Origin: Talpa occidentalis
Lineage: Eukaryota; Chordata; Mammalia; Eulipotyphla; Talpidae
Direction of reading: 5' to 3'
NCBI RefSeq assembly: GCF_014898055.3
Contig: NW_023604295.1
Location: 139,158,676-139,222,675, forward strand
DNA length: 64,000 nt
Within the stretch, counting starts at the first letter, position 1, and every line of letters begins with the position of its first letter. Position numbers and translations under genes: made by a program. Positions 24,811-36,400 of the stretch are shown here, one piece after another. The notes under the pieces were generated by a model, which was not told where the DNA came from, did not search any database, and saw only the letters and a list, made by a program, of their open reading frames with translations.

Positions 24811-26059
24811 GTTAGCAAACACAGTGGCTTTTCAAAAAGCAATGAATTCAGTGGTGCATAAGGCACTCCACCCACCTCTTATCAGCAACTGAGCTAGATC
24901 TGTTAATGAAGAATAAGCAAATATGGGATTCAAACTGCAGAGCAGGTTCCTCTCCACACTTTGGAGTTCCAGATTTTAGTTTCAGTGATAAGAGGTGAAT
25001 TTGTGGGCTTGAGGCTCCCTACACGTACCCAAAAGATTGAATTCTACTTTTCCTTATTCTGGGTTCTCCACAATGAGGTCCCCCAGAAATCTTTCCAATG
25101 TTATTTGCCTCTGCTCTCTGCTTTAATCAGTGTGTTTCTAATGTATCACATAGTTTCCACTATTCTTCTTACTTAACTTCCCTTAATTGACCTTTCTACT
25201 TGGTTACATTCCCCATTTCTTAAAGGATCAGCTCTGCTCACTTCTTTCCTCTGAACTTGTGGAGGTTAAGATTCAAGACCCCCAAGGGAAGTCTGAAGCC
25301 CCAGGTAGTACTGAACCCAATATAAAGATGATTTTCCTCTATATACACACCTATAATAAAGTTTAATTTATAAATTAGGCACAGTAAGAGTTTAACAATA
25401 ACAATAAAATGGAACAATTAAAACAATGTGCTGCAATAAAATTGATGTGTCTGTGGTCTCTCTCTTTGAAAATATCTTTTATATCATTTTTTCAGGTGAT
25501 AATTGACCATGGGTAACTGAAATCATGGAAAGTGACTCTACAGATAAGAAGGAACAACTGTGTATTCCTTCAACGAATTCCCATAGTATCTATATCCTTT
25601 TTTGTGCATACCATGAGAACTCTTTTCCTTTTATTATATATTTTTTAATGCCAGTGTCTCTAACTCCATTGTAGCTTTGTGTGTATGCAAAGGCTCCTCT
25701 GTGTCCCTTTGTACCTGATAGCCTGGCTCTGTGCCTCACATAGAGCAAACATTACATATGTTTTTATTAATGAAGATCTTTGGGCATAAAATTCATGTTA
25801 TTTTTAGGCCCCATCTCTCTCTTTTTAGCAATTTCTTTCCCCTTTTTATTCTTTTTCCCCCCAAGAAAACTGCGAACCTATATGCTCTATACTGGCTAAT
25901 TCAGGTACTGAAGGAAATTATTATTTCCAGTGTTTTAGACATTTTTATTGTATCTGCACGTGCCTGTTATTATTGAAAATATCAGTGTCTAGGAAGGAGA
26001 AAATTTGGTTTCCATTTGTGTGTTTTGTTGCTTTATATATTAAGTATGAAAAATAACAA
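24811..26059. other. Intergenic DNA, no gene seen
   Basis: Unique-looking sequence without supportable genes. Confidence 0.5.
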
Positions 26060-26180
26060 CTGGTCTGAAATTCTGTTTCTTTATCTGTAAAATGCAATGA
26101 TGTTGCTTATTCTGACTAGCATCTAGAGTTACTGTGAAGATAGGCACAAGAATTAATGTACACAAATGACTGCATGTATG
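26060..26180 (+). repeat. MIR fragment
   Basis: TCTTTATCTGTAAAATGCAA, then ATCTAGAGTTACTGTGAAGA and AATTAATGTACACAAA, match the 3' half of MIR. Confidence 0.6.
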
Positions 26181-26394
26181 CTTGGTCTGATTTCCTTAGG
26201 AATGCATCAAGATTACTGACCTGTTGATAAAGGAAGCCACAGGGTAACTTAGAGCGTTACCTATCTTTGTTATCATTGAATTTAGAAGGGATTTCTGAAC
26301 ACATAAAATCTCAATTCATAAAAATGGCACTAAAGATATAAGAAAAGTTATTTGGGAAAAGAAAGTGCCAATTTTTTTATCTTAAGTTAATAAT

Positions 26395-26780
26395 CATAAT
26401 TCAATTCAAGTATTTGTTGAATGTCTTATTAAGCACAAAACAGCCTCCCGGGTGCTATGGGAGTATAAAGATGAACAGGGCACTTATTCTTCTGTCTTCA
26501 AAAAGGGAGAGCATGGTTAGTAGGAGATCTGTCCGTACCCAGTGAGCACTAATACCAGGTAAGTTTGGTAAAATCAGTGGAAGAACCAACATCAGAAGAG
26601 ATGAGACTAATTCTCACTATATCTGAAAGGTTTTATGTAGGACATGCCTTCAATTAAGGTACTTAAAAGTTAGAGATTTTCAGTAAATTGAGATGAAGAG
26701 GATGCTGAAAAAAGAAAGCGAGAATAACAGCCTGAGTAAGACACACACCAAAATAGAGAATATTCTGGTAACAGCAAATA
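26395..26780 (-). repeat. L2 fragment
   Basis: The + strand shows the L2 end in reverse: TTGTTGAATGTCTTATTAAG, then GGTGCTATGGGAGTATAAAG and ATGAACAGGGCAC, followed by decayed GGACATGCCTTCAATTAAGG. The distal part is uncertain. Confidence 0.55.
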
Positions 26781-27095
26781 AAATTTATCTCAATTTCTTG
26801 AATTTGTAGAGTGTCTTATAGCTTCAAAATGTGTTCATATATCATATTATTTGGAAGTTGATCAGGTTCATAGCAAAAGTATATTTTATTTTACATATGA
26901 GGAAAATTAGTTGTAGAGAAAATGAATGACTTTTATAAAGTCCTCAATTAATAAATAGTGCTTAAGAAGTAATCTTACTTTAAAAGATTACTCTGTGAAA
27001 GGAAAATTAGAGAGGATGGTAAGTAGGATGCCTTATTTGCTTATTTTTTATTTAGAAATAGATGACAGTTGCTAACAGTAGTTAGAACAGTCTAG

Positions 27096-27376
27096 GGGCC
27101 TCCCTGGTGGCACAAGGAGTAAAGTACCACACTATGAAGCAATCTGCAACCTCTGCAGCTCAACTTCGATCCCCCACCAGCCAGGGAGCAACCCACATGG
27201 CGCAGCCAACCTTTCCTCTTTCCCCGCTGCTCCCCTCAGCAGTGTATTTCAGTTGGTCTGCCTGTTCTATTCCCCACCCTGTCTCTGGTGAATCCTCTCA
27301 CCCCCCCCCACCCCGCACCTCTGGCCTGTACCCCAGCTCTTGTATGCATAAATAAATAAATCTTAAAAAAAAAAAA
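27096..27376 (+). mobile_element. tRNA-derived SINE
   Basis: Forward copy, from GGGGCCTCCCTGGTGGCACA to AAATAAATAAATCTTA plus poly(A). The C-run at 27300 is expanded. The flanks AGAACAGT and AGGACAAT are a decayed target duplication, so this is an older insertion. Confidence 0.92.
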
Positions 27377-27814
27377 GGACAATGCCCAAAGTGTATACCA
27401 GGGTAGGTTTGCTTGCACTGGAGAGGGATTCTTTTTATAGACAATATAGTTACACAACGCATGTGACTTTGCTCTTAATTGGATAGAAGGATTCGAGAGA
27501 AGTACCAAAAGACTCACGGGCTAGTTATTATACATGAGCAAAATCTGGCTTGGCCTTTGGATCACATCAATGTAGTCTCTAAATGTCTTTAGTGTTACTC
27601 TCAATTCCTACTCAGCTCCCCAGGGGATAGTAAGCCTAGTTCTAATTAAAGATTATATTTAAGCCAAATGTGCTCCAGTCTGTAACACCTAAAGAGAAAT
27701 GAGAAATCCATGAGGCATAAATAAAATTAATGAAGACGATGATTGTTTTAAAATATATTCACAAACTATCTGATTCACAAACTGCCTTCACAAACTGCCT
27801 TCAGGAGACAAAAC
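27377..27814. other. Intergenic DNA, no gene seen
   Basis: Nothing recognised. Confidence 0.5.
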
Positions 27815-28260
27815 TTAACTCCCTAATCCACCTCCTTGCTATGGGATGTACTTAATGGCTGACTTCTAATGAATGGATGTCCTGATGGTGTGGTTATGTG
27901 ACTTAGACACTAGGTAATAAAGCGTGTTATAGCTTTCTCCTTCTCTCTGCCATTACAAGCTCTAAAAGAATGCAGCTGCCGTGTCATGACAACAGCCAAG
28001 AAGCCTAAGAGGAATCGATGTTACTGCCACCAGCCACGCAAATAAGCCATCTCAGAAGTGGATTCCTAGCTACAATCAGGCCATTTGATGTCTGCAGCAC
28101 TGGCCAATACCACTATCTGCAATGTTGAGAAATACTGAGCCAGAACCATCCAGTCAAGGCACTGCCAAATTCCTGACCTATAGAAATTTCGGGAATAACA
28201 AATGGGACAATGGGCTACATAGCACTAAATAATAGGATAGACCTAAAGGACTTTCTTCCA
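27815..28260 (+). mobile_element. ERVL-MaLR (MLT1-type) solo LTR
   Basis: Contains GATGGTGTGGTTATGTGACT, AGCTTTCTCCTTCTCTC, GCAGCTGCCGTGTCATGAC, AATAAGCCATCTCAGAAG, CTGAGCCAGAACCATCCAG and CCAAATTCCTGACCTATAGA. This is the characteristic order of MLT1 LTRs, an ancient, non-coding endogenous retroviral LTR family. No internal region is present. Confidence 0.72.
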
Positions 28261-28979
28261 TCAAAGGGCAGAGGTTATTACTGAATTTGGGTTGTAGAGA
28301 CAGATTCTTTAACTATTTTGTGACTTGACTTAGAATGGTAAACAATTAAAAGGGGGTATAAAGTATGAAGAATCCTAAATATGATTCTGTTAACATTTGA
28401 CAAGAAATAAGAACATTTGAGAGTCTTTGAGTCTGGGTAACTGAAAGAGAGATTCTTGAAACAGTGGGGAAAATGTTGAGAATCATGTCCCAGGCATGTC
28501 CTGGCAAACACAGGCATGTCCAGTAGACGCACTGCCTACAGGAAAGGAAGCAAGCTGGCCAGCTGGACTTTGGCAGGGCTGTAACTTGACCAGGCACTGG
28601 TCAGCTAATTTTTCACCTGATTTGCATGTTATTTGACCAATCAAAACTCAACTGATTTCTAGTCCAATTGTCCTAATGGACCACCTGTTCTCTTGGTGGA
28701 GTCTAATCTTAATTTGTGTACCTGGCCAGAGCGAGAACTGTCCTTTCGTTTGCTGTGTGAATATCAGACCTTCCCCATCCAGGCAATCTGAAAAACAATT
28801 TAAGGACTTGTGGAATTTGTTTCCCAGGTCCTAATTAAACCCCCAATAAATCCTTACATTTTGTTTCAAACAGGTCTCATTCATCCTCTCAGGGCACTTT
28901 TGACCACTAATGTCTCCCCACATAGAAAAAGATTTCATACTTTTCAAATTTTTGAATTCAAATCTTTAGTATAGTCTAA
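28261..28979. other. Intergenic DNA, no gene seen
   Basis: No recognisable gene or repeat. Confidence 0.5.
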
Positions 28980-29019
28980 GTCTCTCTCTCTCTGTGTGTG
29001 TGTGTGTGTGTGTGTGTGT
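28980..29019. repeat. (TC)n(TG)n compound microsatellite
   Basis: About 6 TC units run directly into about 13 TG units. Confidence 0.92.
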
Positions 29020-29080
29020 ACTGGTTTAACTATAGTACAGTGATATGTTTATTATATCACTTATAAATTGTCCTGTTTTA

Positions 29081-29345
29081 GGGCCTCCCTGGTGGCACAA
29101 GGGGTTAAGTACCGCACTATGAAGCAATCTGCTGGCTCTGCAGCATGAGTTCCATCCCCAGTCAGGGAGCTACCCACATGACACAGCAGACCTTTCCTGT
29201 CTCGCCTGCTGCTCCCCTCAGCAGTGTATTTCAGTCAATGCACCTGTTCTGTTCCCCACTGTCTCTAGTGAATCCCCTCACCCCCGACACCTCTGGCTTG
29301 TACCCCAGCTCTTGTATGCATAAATAAATAAATCTTAAAAAAAAC
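29081..29345 (+). mobile_element. tRNA-derived SINE
   Basis: Forward copy, from GGGCCTCCCTGGTGGCACAA to AAATAAATAAATCTTAAAAA. It has a perfect 12-bp duplication TGTCCTGTTTTA at 29069-29080 and 29346-29357. It lies about 950 bp upstream of the NEIL3 start codon. Confidence 0.94.
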
Positions 29346-29357
29346 TGTCCTGTTTTA

Positions 29358-29954
29358 ATGTGCTAATTTTAATTTTAAAAAAGCAATTCCTTCTTCCTCA
29401 TTACTTGCACCATTATCAGCATCACATTTGTCTGTGTGCATCTTTGTGTAAATTTGAACCATGCATTGCTCTCAAACGCAGAGTCCTGCCTCTTACACAG
29501 AAATTTCTAGCAGCTTTCATCTCAGGCACCCCATAACAGACGGGTGCATGAACTGGGGTTCAGCGACTGCAGCCACCAAAACATGAAGGGGTATTTCATA
29601 CAGTCACTAAAATAAACTGGACCTAAAAAACATGCTACACTTACAGCTGAAAAAATAAAAGCTGCTGGTCCTCAATACCCTCCCCTGACTCCCTTTCTCC
29701 CACTCACATCCCACCAGGACACAGGAAAACTAGAGGCCCTGGGGGGTGCGGGGGGTCAGGCCCCACCTGGGGTGTGGGCAGAGGAGGATGAGGGCGTGAA
29801 ATGTGCGTCTATGGGGTATCTCAAGGGCAAGGGCAAACGCCAAGAAAATCAAGTTGGAAGCCCCAACTGCCTCTGTTCCTACAGCTCAGCCATTTGGGGC
29901 AGGCTCCACTCACCAGCACCAGAGTTTTGTCACTTAAAATTCCATGTCCAAATC
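29358..29954. other. NEIL3 5' flank, no repeat or gene seen
   Basis: Repeat-free sequence that rises in GC content towards the CpG island. No TATA box or exon could be assigned. Confidence 0.5.
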
Positions 29955-29975
29955 GGGGGGGGGGGGGGGGGGGGG
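29955..29975. repeat. Homopolymer run of 21 G at the CpG island edge
   Basis: An uninterrupted run of 21 G on the + strand, immediately before the GC-box cluster. Such a run is prone to length change and to G-quadruplex formation. It may also be a sequencing or assembly weak point, so the exact length should be treated with caution. Confidence 0.85.
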
Positions 29976-30002
29976 AGCCACTGCGCTTGCGCGGCAGCGA
30001 CG

Positions 30003-30192
30003 GGGCGGGGTCTGGCTGCGCCCGACGGGGACCTGGGCGGGGCCCGGGGCGGGGCTACGTTGGCCCTGGGCGGGGCCTGACCGTGACATGGGCGGGGCTA
30101 CGTTGGCCCTGGTGGGACCTGGGCGGGGCCCGAGCGGACATGGGCGGGGCTGGGCGGGGCCCTGGGCGGGGCAGGGGCGGGGCCTGGGCGGG
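30003..30192. promoter_or_regulatory. NEIL3: Cluster of 11 GC boxes in a tandem-repeat array
   Basis: GGGCGGGG occurs at 30003, 30035, 30047, 30068, 30090, 30121, 30142, 30152, 30164 and 30175, with GGGCGGG at 30186. Part of the array is a degenerate tandem repeat: CGGGGCTACGTTGGCCCTGG appears twice, about 43 bp apart. GGGCGGGG is the classical Sp1/KLF core. Repeated G-runs could also form G-quadruplexes. The binding role is inferred. Confidence 0.8.
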
Positions 30193-30200
30193 CCGGACGC

Positions 30201-30216
30201 GCGCGGGAGATTTGAA
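30201..30216 (+). promoter_or_regulatory. NEIL3: CDE/CHR-type cell-cycle element
   Basis: GCGCGG, a 4-base spacer GAGA, then TTTGAA (30211-30216), 83 bases before the ATG. TTTGAA is the canonical CHR. A GC-rich CDE exactly four bases upstream is the spacing seen in DREAM/MuvB-controlled G2/M genes. The overlapping GCGCGGGA also resembles an E2F site. NEIL3 is known to be expressed mainly in proliferating cells, so the element fits the gene. Function is inferred from sequence. Confidence 0.65.
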
Positions 30217-30298
30217 CTTCCTCTCCAGGACGCGCGGTCCAGCGCGCAGTTCTGCTGCAGGCTAGAGCTCCCCTCCGCACCCAGCGCTCGTGTGCAAT

Positions 30299-30454
30299 AT
30301 GGTGGAAGGACCGGGCTGTACTCTAAATGGAGAGAAAATTCGGGCGCGGGTGCTCCCGGGCCAGGCGGTGACAGCCGTGCGGGCGAGGTCTCTGCAGAGC
30401 CCGCGCAGCCCAGGGTTGCCTCCTGCAGCCGCGGCCACTGTGCTCTCGTCCCAG
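30299..30454 (+). CDS. NEIL3: NEIL3 exon 1 (coding part), residues 1-52
   Basis: Codes for 52 whole codons, from the ATG to the donor CCAG|GTGAGC (phase 0). The first 25 residues ([20 protein letters not shown] and on) are essentially those of human NEIL3 and contain the Val2 nucleophile and Glu3. Residues 26-52 are much more diverged ([16 protein letters not shown]), although the exon length is the same as I recall for human. An in-frame GTG at 30290 upstream is not a plausible start. Confidence 0.95.
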
Positions 30455-33400
30455 GTGAGCTGCGCCCATCACAGGGAGAACCAGAATAAAGGCCCCGTGG
30501 GGTCTCCTGGGTCCAGACTCATGTCTTTGCTGGAGCCCATGTTCCCCAGTCCCATCCCCCAGCTTCCCTAACCCCAGCTTTTCCCAAAGTTTACCTGGAC
30601 TTTTCTGGAGGGCAGGCAACTTGGGGTGGGGTGGGGGTGGGGGGGAACTTCTGGAGCGCTGGGCTAAGGCAGAGATGGCCAGATGGGAAATGATGTTTTA
30701 TTCTGTGCCACCTTGCCTAAAGCCTTTACACCCAGCAAAAGATGGTTACCAATGTATATAGGTGCATTTTTTTGCTGTTAATATTATCAGCTGTCTGCAA
30801 CCTCTGACATGTTTTCTTCTCATTTTTAAGACAATACTTTTCTAGCATGAAATTCTAGCTGCTCACTTGCTTAATAGTTTGCAGCTGATAAATGCTTAAC
30901 AACGAACATGTAACTCTAAAATTGCACCTAGAAAGTTTCGCGCAAAACTTCCCACTCAACTTAATCTTGCCTTCTAATGAAGGGGCAGTGGAACCCACTT
31001 CTGATTGCCTTAAGTCAGTTTATTTCTTTTTAAAGTAAATTGTAACACAGCTTCTTGCCACTCAGGCATTCATTGCAGATGGTGTGATATTCATTTGGTA
31101 AGAATTTAGAACTTGTACTAAAAATATTCTGATTAAGCCACCATGCGTTAAAAGGCTTTTAGATGTGTGGGAGATTGTATTTCGTGGATGCATGTAAAAT
31201 TGTGCGGTGCTTCAATTTCTCCTACAAAGCTTTCTCATAGCCTTTGGTCCTGGAAGAAAAAGTTGCCTGCCGTGAAATTAGCCTATGCATATAGCATGAA
31301 AGAAATTAAGGTCTAAGTCTGAGAAAATACATTTCAAACTTGTAGAAAGAACAAGTTTTGCATCTCCTTCCAGAAGGAGGGCAATTTAATTGCCCTTAAA
31401 TTTTATTTACTTTGACTTTATATGTCAGTAAGTACTCTGCACCTATTCTTTTATTGTAAGTGTTTCTCAGAATCATCTCAGGGCCACACAGAGGTGGGTT
31501 TTGAGTGGTTTCTTAAGAAAATTAATGTTTATAAAAATCACTTTTCAACAAAACTTTGAATTCTCAAGCCACTGGAGGAGTGAAAACAAATGCTTGCCCT
31601 TGTACAGTCTGTTCTTTAATTGAGAAGATTCAAGAGACATTGTTAGAGAATAACATAAAGAAATATAAATTGACAGTTCCCTGAAGGACAGATACATGGT
31701 TCAATAAGGACTTATAAGAAGGTGAGGGATGCTTCGCTGGAAGAATAACAATGAAACTCAGGTATAAAGGTGGGTAGGAGATATACAGCCTGAATGGAGG
31801 GTTGACAGGCAGAGCACTTTCCGCAAAGGAAGAGCTTCCAACACAGAAGGGGTTGAAAGAAAAATTGTGGCTGGAAAAGGGAGAATGTGACAGGAGGTGA
31901 TTTGAAATAAGACTTTATGTTAGGGGTAAAGGAGATCTTTGAAGTGTAACAAGATCCACTTATGATTTGAGATGTTCCCTTAACCTGGAACAAGAAAAAA
32001 AAAAAAACTAGAAGAAAACCAGAGTCAATAGTGTACCCTCATTTAGGAGATGACTTTAGTCATCCAGGAGAGAAGTGCTGGTGGGAGGAATCAAGAGATA
32101 GCATCAGAAGTAAAGGCAACAGGGCATGCTGATAGATGGGACATGAATATATTTATTGTTATCATAATTCTAATACTCAATAGTAATGTCTTTTGTGTTA
32201 GGCTTTATGCTAGCTCCTGGGGATATGAAGATGAATAAGATAAAAGTTCCTGCTGTGAGAAACCAACTAAATGTTTTAAAATAATTTCACCTCATAGATA
32301 TTTAGGCCAAAATAGCATGAACATTTCCTTTTAAATTGTTGTGATCAGCTTTCACGGCGTGGCATAAAGAGTTTTTGAAGAACTTTTACATTCCATTTAG
32401 TTATGAGAAATAATGAGCTTATGATAAATGATTAGCCTGAGTCTATAGATGAGGAATGTGAGGCTCAGAGAGGGTTTAAATAAATTACAGAACTATTAAG
32501 GGGTTGAAGCAGGCTTTCAGCCCCAAAGCCTCCACTCTTAACCGAGCTATAGCTTCTCAGTGCTAAAAGATTCAAAAATAAAGTGGCTAATACAATGGTA
32601 TTGCTCAGTATGTAGTCATGATTATTTGTTGACTTGAGAGATGAGACTTTCAGTTTGGGCTGTGTCTGCCACCATTTTTAGTTTTGCTCGAGTCGGTCAA
32701 TTCTCTTACCTACTTTTGATAATTATCTTCTAATGAACAGCTTCCATTATTCCCAAGTTCAAATCGTACAAAAGAGTGCAGGCTGGTAATATAATACAGA
32801 TGCTTCGCTAATGGTTATGCAATTATTAACATCACATATAAGCAATACTCTGAGCCTTCCCCCACAAATTAAAAAGCCCTGTACTTGAAGCTATTATGTT
32901 TGATACCTTGACAGAGATACTAAAAATTGGAATAGGCCTTTGTAATTAGGTTCATGAATCTGGGTCTTTGGAAACTGAATTTGAACATCAATATAGAGTT
33001 TATAAAGCTGTGTGTTCTAGCTCTTTTTCCAGGAAGGGAGCATGTGTGTATTTAAATTGCATCCCGATACTTGTTGTAAGTTTGGCAAATGGTACCAATG
33101 TCAGATGTGTGAGAGAGGACCTAGAAACTAGAGGAATATGTATTTTAGTTTTTAAAGATGAGTATCTTGAAGAAAGAATGTACAGAGAACAAATGATAGA
33201 CGTCTCAGGAAATCAGTGGACTATTGTATGCCTGAATTCAAATTTAGATTCTGCTGCTTACTGTCAACCTCCTTTTTCTTACCTGTAAAATGAGGACAGT
33301 GATGATGATTAGAAGAAATAGAGTATATAGAGCACTTGCTCAGTGCTCAAGAACTATTAGTTTCCTTTTCAAAATATTAAATATTTCTGCTAAATATTTA

Positions 33401-36400
33401 AAGAAATATTAGCAAACATTTATTAAAGACAAATATTTTGCCCTGGTTTCACTTTCTGGGCCTTTATATAGAAAAGAAAACCCTTGAAAATTATGAAGGT
33501 TCTTTTGCATTTGAGAAAGATACTGGATCCATAGTAAATTTCATCAAAACCTATGTTGTCACAGACTTCTGGCTGATCATTATTGTAACAGATGATCCCA
33601 TATTTCTTAGGCACTTATGCCTGAGAGTTAAAACTATTTAAATGTTTGTGCTACTGGCTTAAAATCATTAATTTTCATAAGACATGATTTAAAAATAATT
33701 TAATAACTACATAGTAAATTTTTTTAATTGAAGTAACATTGGTCTAGAATATGATAAAGATTGTTGTGTAAACTTACATATTAATATCTCCATATCGACA
33801 TTATGCTCCTCACCAAAAGTCTAGTTACCTTGCACTTAATAGGAAAAAGAAATACAAAAGACAGTTAATAGAACATTAATTAGGCATTTAAAATAAAGGA
33901 TTTAAACTTCAGATAATCATCATGCCAAAAAACCAACCCCCAAAAAAACTTCCTTTGTAGCTCTCCAGTAATGAACCGGTTACTTATTTTGCATACACCA
34001 TCTCGCTTTGATCCAGTTAAAGTTTGTAGGGAACACACTCTAATGCATGTTTGCTCATTACTATTCATCCTCATTTTGAAGAAGCCAAGACATAGAAGTT
34101 TCTAGCACCTGCTTGTCATGTATGCACTGTATTATTTCTCTGAAGTTTGATCAACTGTTAGTCAGCATAAAATTATACAACTGTATAAGCATGTTGCATA
34201 AAACTCTGCTGGAGCTTGTAGAACCTTCTGGTAAGAAACAATATTGGAATATAAATGAACATGTCTGGTTAATGAGCTATGAAGTCAATCCTCCAATTTT
34301 AATTGTTGGGTGCAATATTTTAATGAAATATTTTAGTGAAATCAGTATTAATTGTTATGCAATATTTTTGTGAAATATTTTAGTGAAATCAGTAAGTAAT
34401 CTGTATATGTTTTTAATCTCCCTTCATAAATGGGATCAGAAGCAGTTTATTTATAAACATTCATTTCATTTAAAGCATGATCCTCCAGTATTCCATCACT
34501 CCTTAAGATTTTATACATGTTTAAAATGCTAGCTACTCTTAACTCATCTGTATATGTCTTTCACTGTCTCAGGACAAAGTAGGCATTTAATAAATGTTTG
34601 AATAGATGCAGAAGAGCAAAGCTTCTAATACTCCAAAATGATTAAGTATGTAAAGTGAATTCTGTTCAGAAGCATTCATTATGAGTAGTTATATTTTTGT
34701 TGTATATGTTATATGAAAATTGCTACTACAAGAAAATAGTGAAGCAATATAAAAATTTTCCACCAACCTTTCCCTTCATACTGGGGGAAATAATAGCTCA
34801 TTTTATTGTCATTATATGAGGAATAAACTAAATCACAGGGATTCATTTTCCAGCTAAATGAAGTTTATTCCTGTATACTCAAAGGGGTTTTAAGATGTTA
34901 TAGGACATCCATTATCTCCATCCTTACCTTCTTAAATGGGTACTGATAATGGTTTCACCTTATTAACTCAGGATCATTAATATCAGCATTCAGCATTATA
35001 CAGCATCATAGCACAAGCGCCACAGAAAACAGATGAGGAGTCTTATAGATGAGAAAACAATGGGAGGAGATTTTCTATGATGATGACTTTTAATCCTGCA
35101 CTGAAATATTCAGTTCTGCAGAGAAAAGACGATCTGATCAGCTTGATTTTGCTTCCCAGCTCCTTTTCACTTCCTCATCTGGAGATTAAGATACTCACAT
35201 CTTCACTGATGTGGTCAGGGTTAGGTTAACTTAGTGTCTAGCAAAGTAAACTTTGCAGTAATTGTTCCTTTTTCTCTCAGATCAGGAACACCTATTCCCT
35301 TGTGAAAGGTTTGTAATCACGTGGTGCCCTCAAATAACTACAGTGTTTAGCCTCTGGATAAGTGCTTGAAGGTTCTGCTCTTATAACATTAGACTATGTT
35401 TTGATGTATGGACCTAAAGACCTCTCTTTTGGTGCTTGGAGACCATTTGAAAATTAAGTTCTTTCATGGTAGATTCTAAGTTGGTAGATTAGTGACCTCT
35501 GATTAAGAAAGTGTTGTATTAGGGATGGAAAAAAAGCATATGGGGGGGGGGGTAGGAGGACAGAAATAAAGGTAAATATGCTATTGTTTTTTCCTTGTGG
35601 GAAAAATTGTAATTGCACAAGAGTTGAAGCATTTATCTTTGGGAAAGCCTTATTCTGTTCTGAAAAGTTCATCTTCCCTGTTCACCCATGGAGAGGCAGG
35701 ATAAATGGTAATCAGCACAATAAATATGTGCTGTCTCTGAAGATGTATGTTGTTTTGACAATTTCATACTATTAAGCCACTTGAAAATGGGAAGGTGAAC
35801 CCTTCTCAATCATACTTAAAATTGTGGCAAAGGAGATTTTCGTCTCTATTTCAGGGAGAAAAAAAATGACATGTTCAAATAATACAGTAACAGGATTATA
35901 AGGGTCAGTATGAGAAAGTCAAGTGTATATTGGGCAATTGTGTGTCGTTATAGCAAAGGTAATAGGCTTGTGGAAATTAATTTTTGAATTTGTCTGGGCA
36001 GCTGAAGCTTACACAAAGAGGTGATAACCCTGATTTGACAGTAGGCCACGTGAATATCTTGTAAATCTTAGGTTTACTGCAGAAGCCTTCCCAATTCATG
36101 CACAATAGCTCTCAAAATAAGTGGAATTAACCATGGCCGGTAGACCAGAATTTCCCCCTAAAATGGAACTTTTAGAAAACAGTTAAAAATGTATGCAGGT
36201 GCTTGTAGTGGTCAGTCATGAATTGAAAATTTAGTCTTGTCCCAGAGCTGATTATTTTAGAAATAATAGTATATAGGGAATCAGGTGACATAGTCATGTG
36301 TCCAGGTGATAAGACAACCAAATAAAAATATCTTCTTGTATCATTTCCTTGAAAAGAAATATGAAATAGAAAAATATCGGATGGTCTCACTCATAGCAGG

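Larger units (their letters stand above)
29976..30470. promoter_or_regulatory. NEIL3: CpG island of NEIL3
   Basis: Very GC-rich, with dense CpG (for example GCTTGCGCGGCAGCGACGGG, GGACGCGCGCGGG and GGACGCGCGGTCC), in sharp contrast to AT-rich sequence on both sides. It covers the putative core promoter, the 5' UTR and exon 1, ending in the first splice donor region. No TATA box is visible, which fits a CpG-island promoter with dispersed starts. The transcription start is probably in the 100 bases before the ATG (inference). Confidence 0.85.

Noticed and set aside
29801..30489. Long overlapping frames (up to 181 codons) through the CpG island
   Set aside because: GC-rich tandem repeats lack stop codons in several frames. 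The products are Gly/Arg/Pro-rich artefacts of the GC-box array.
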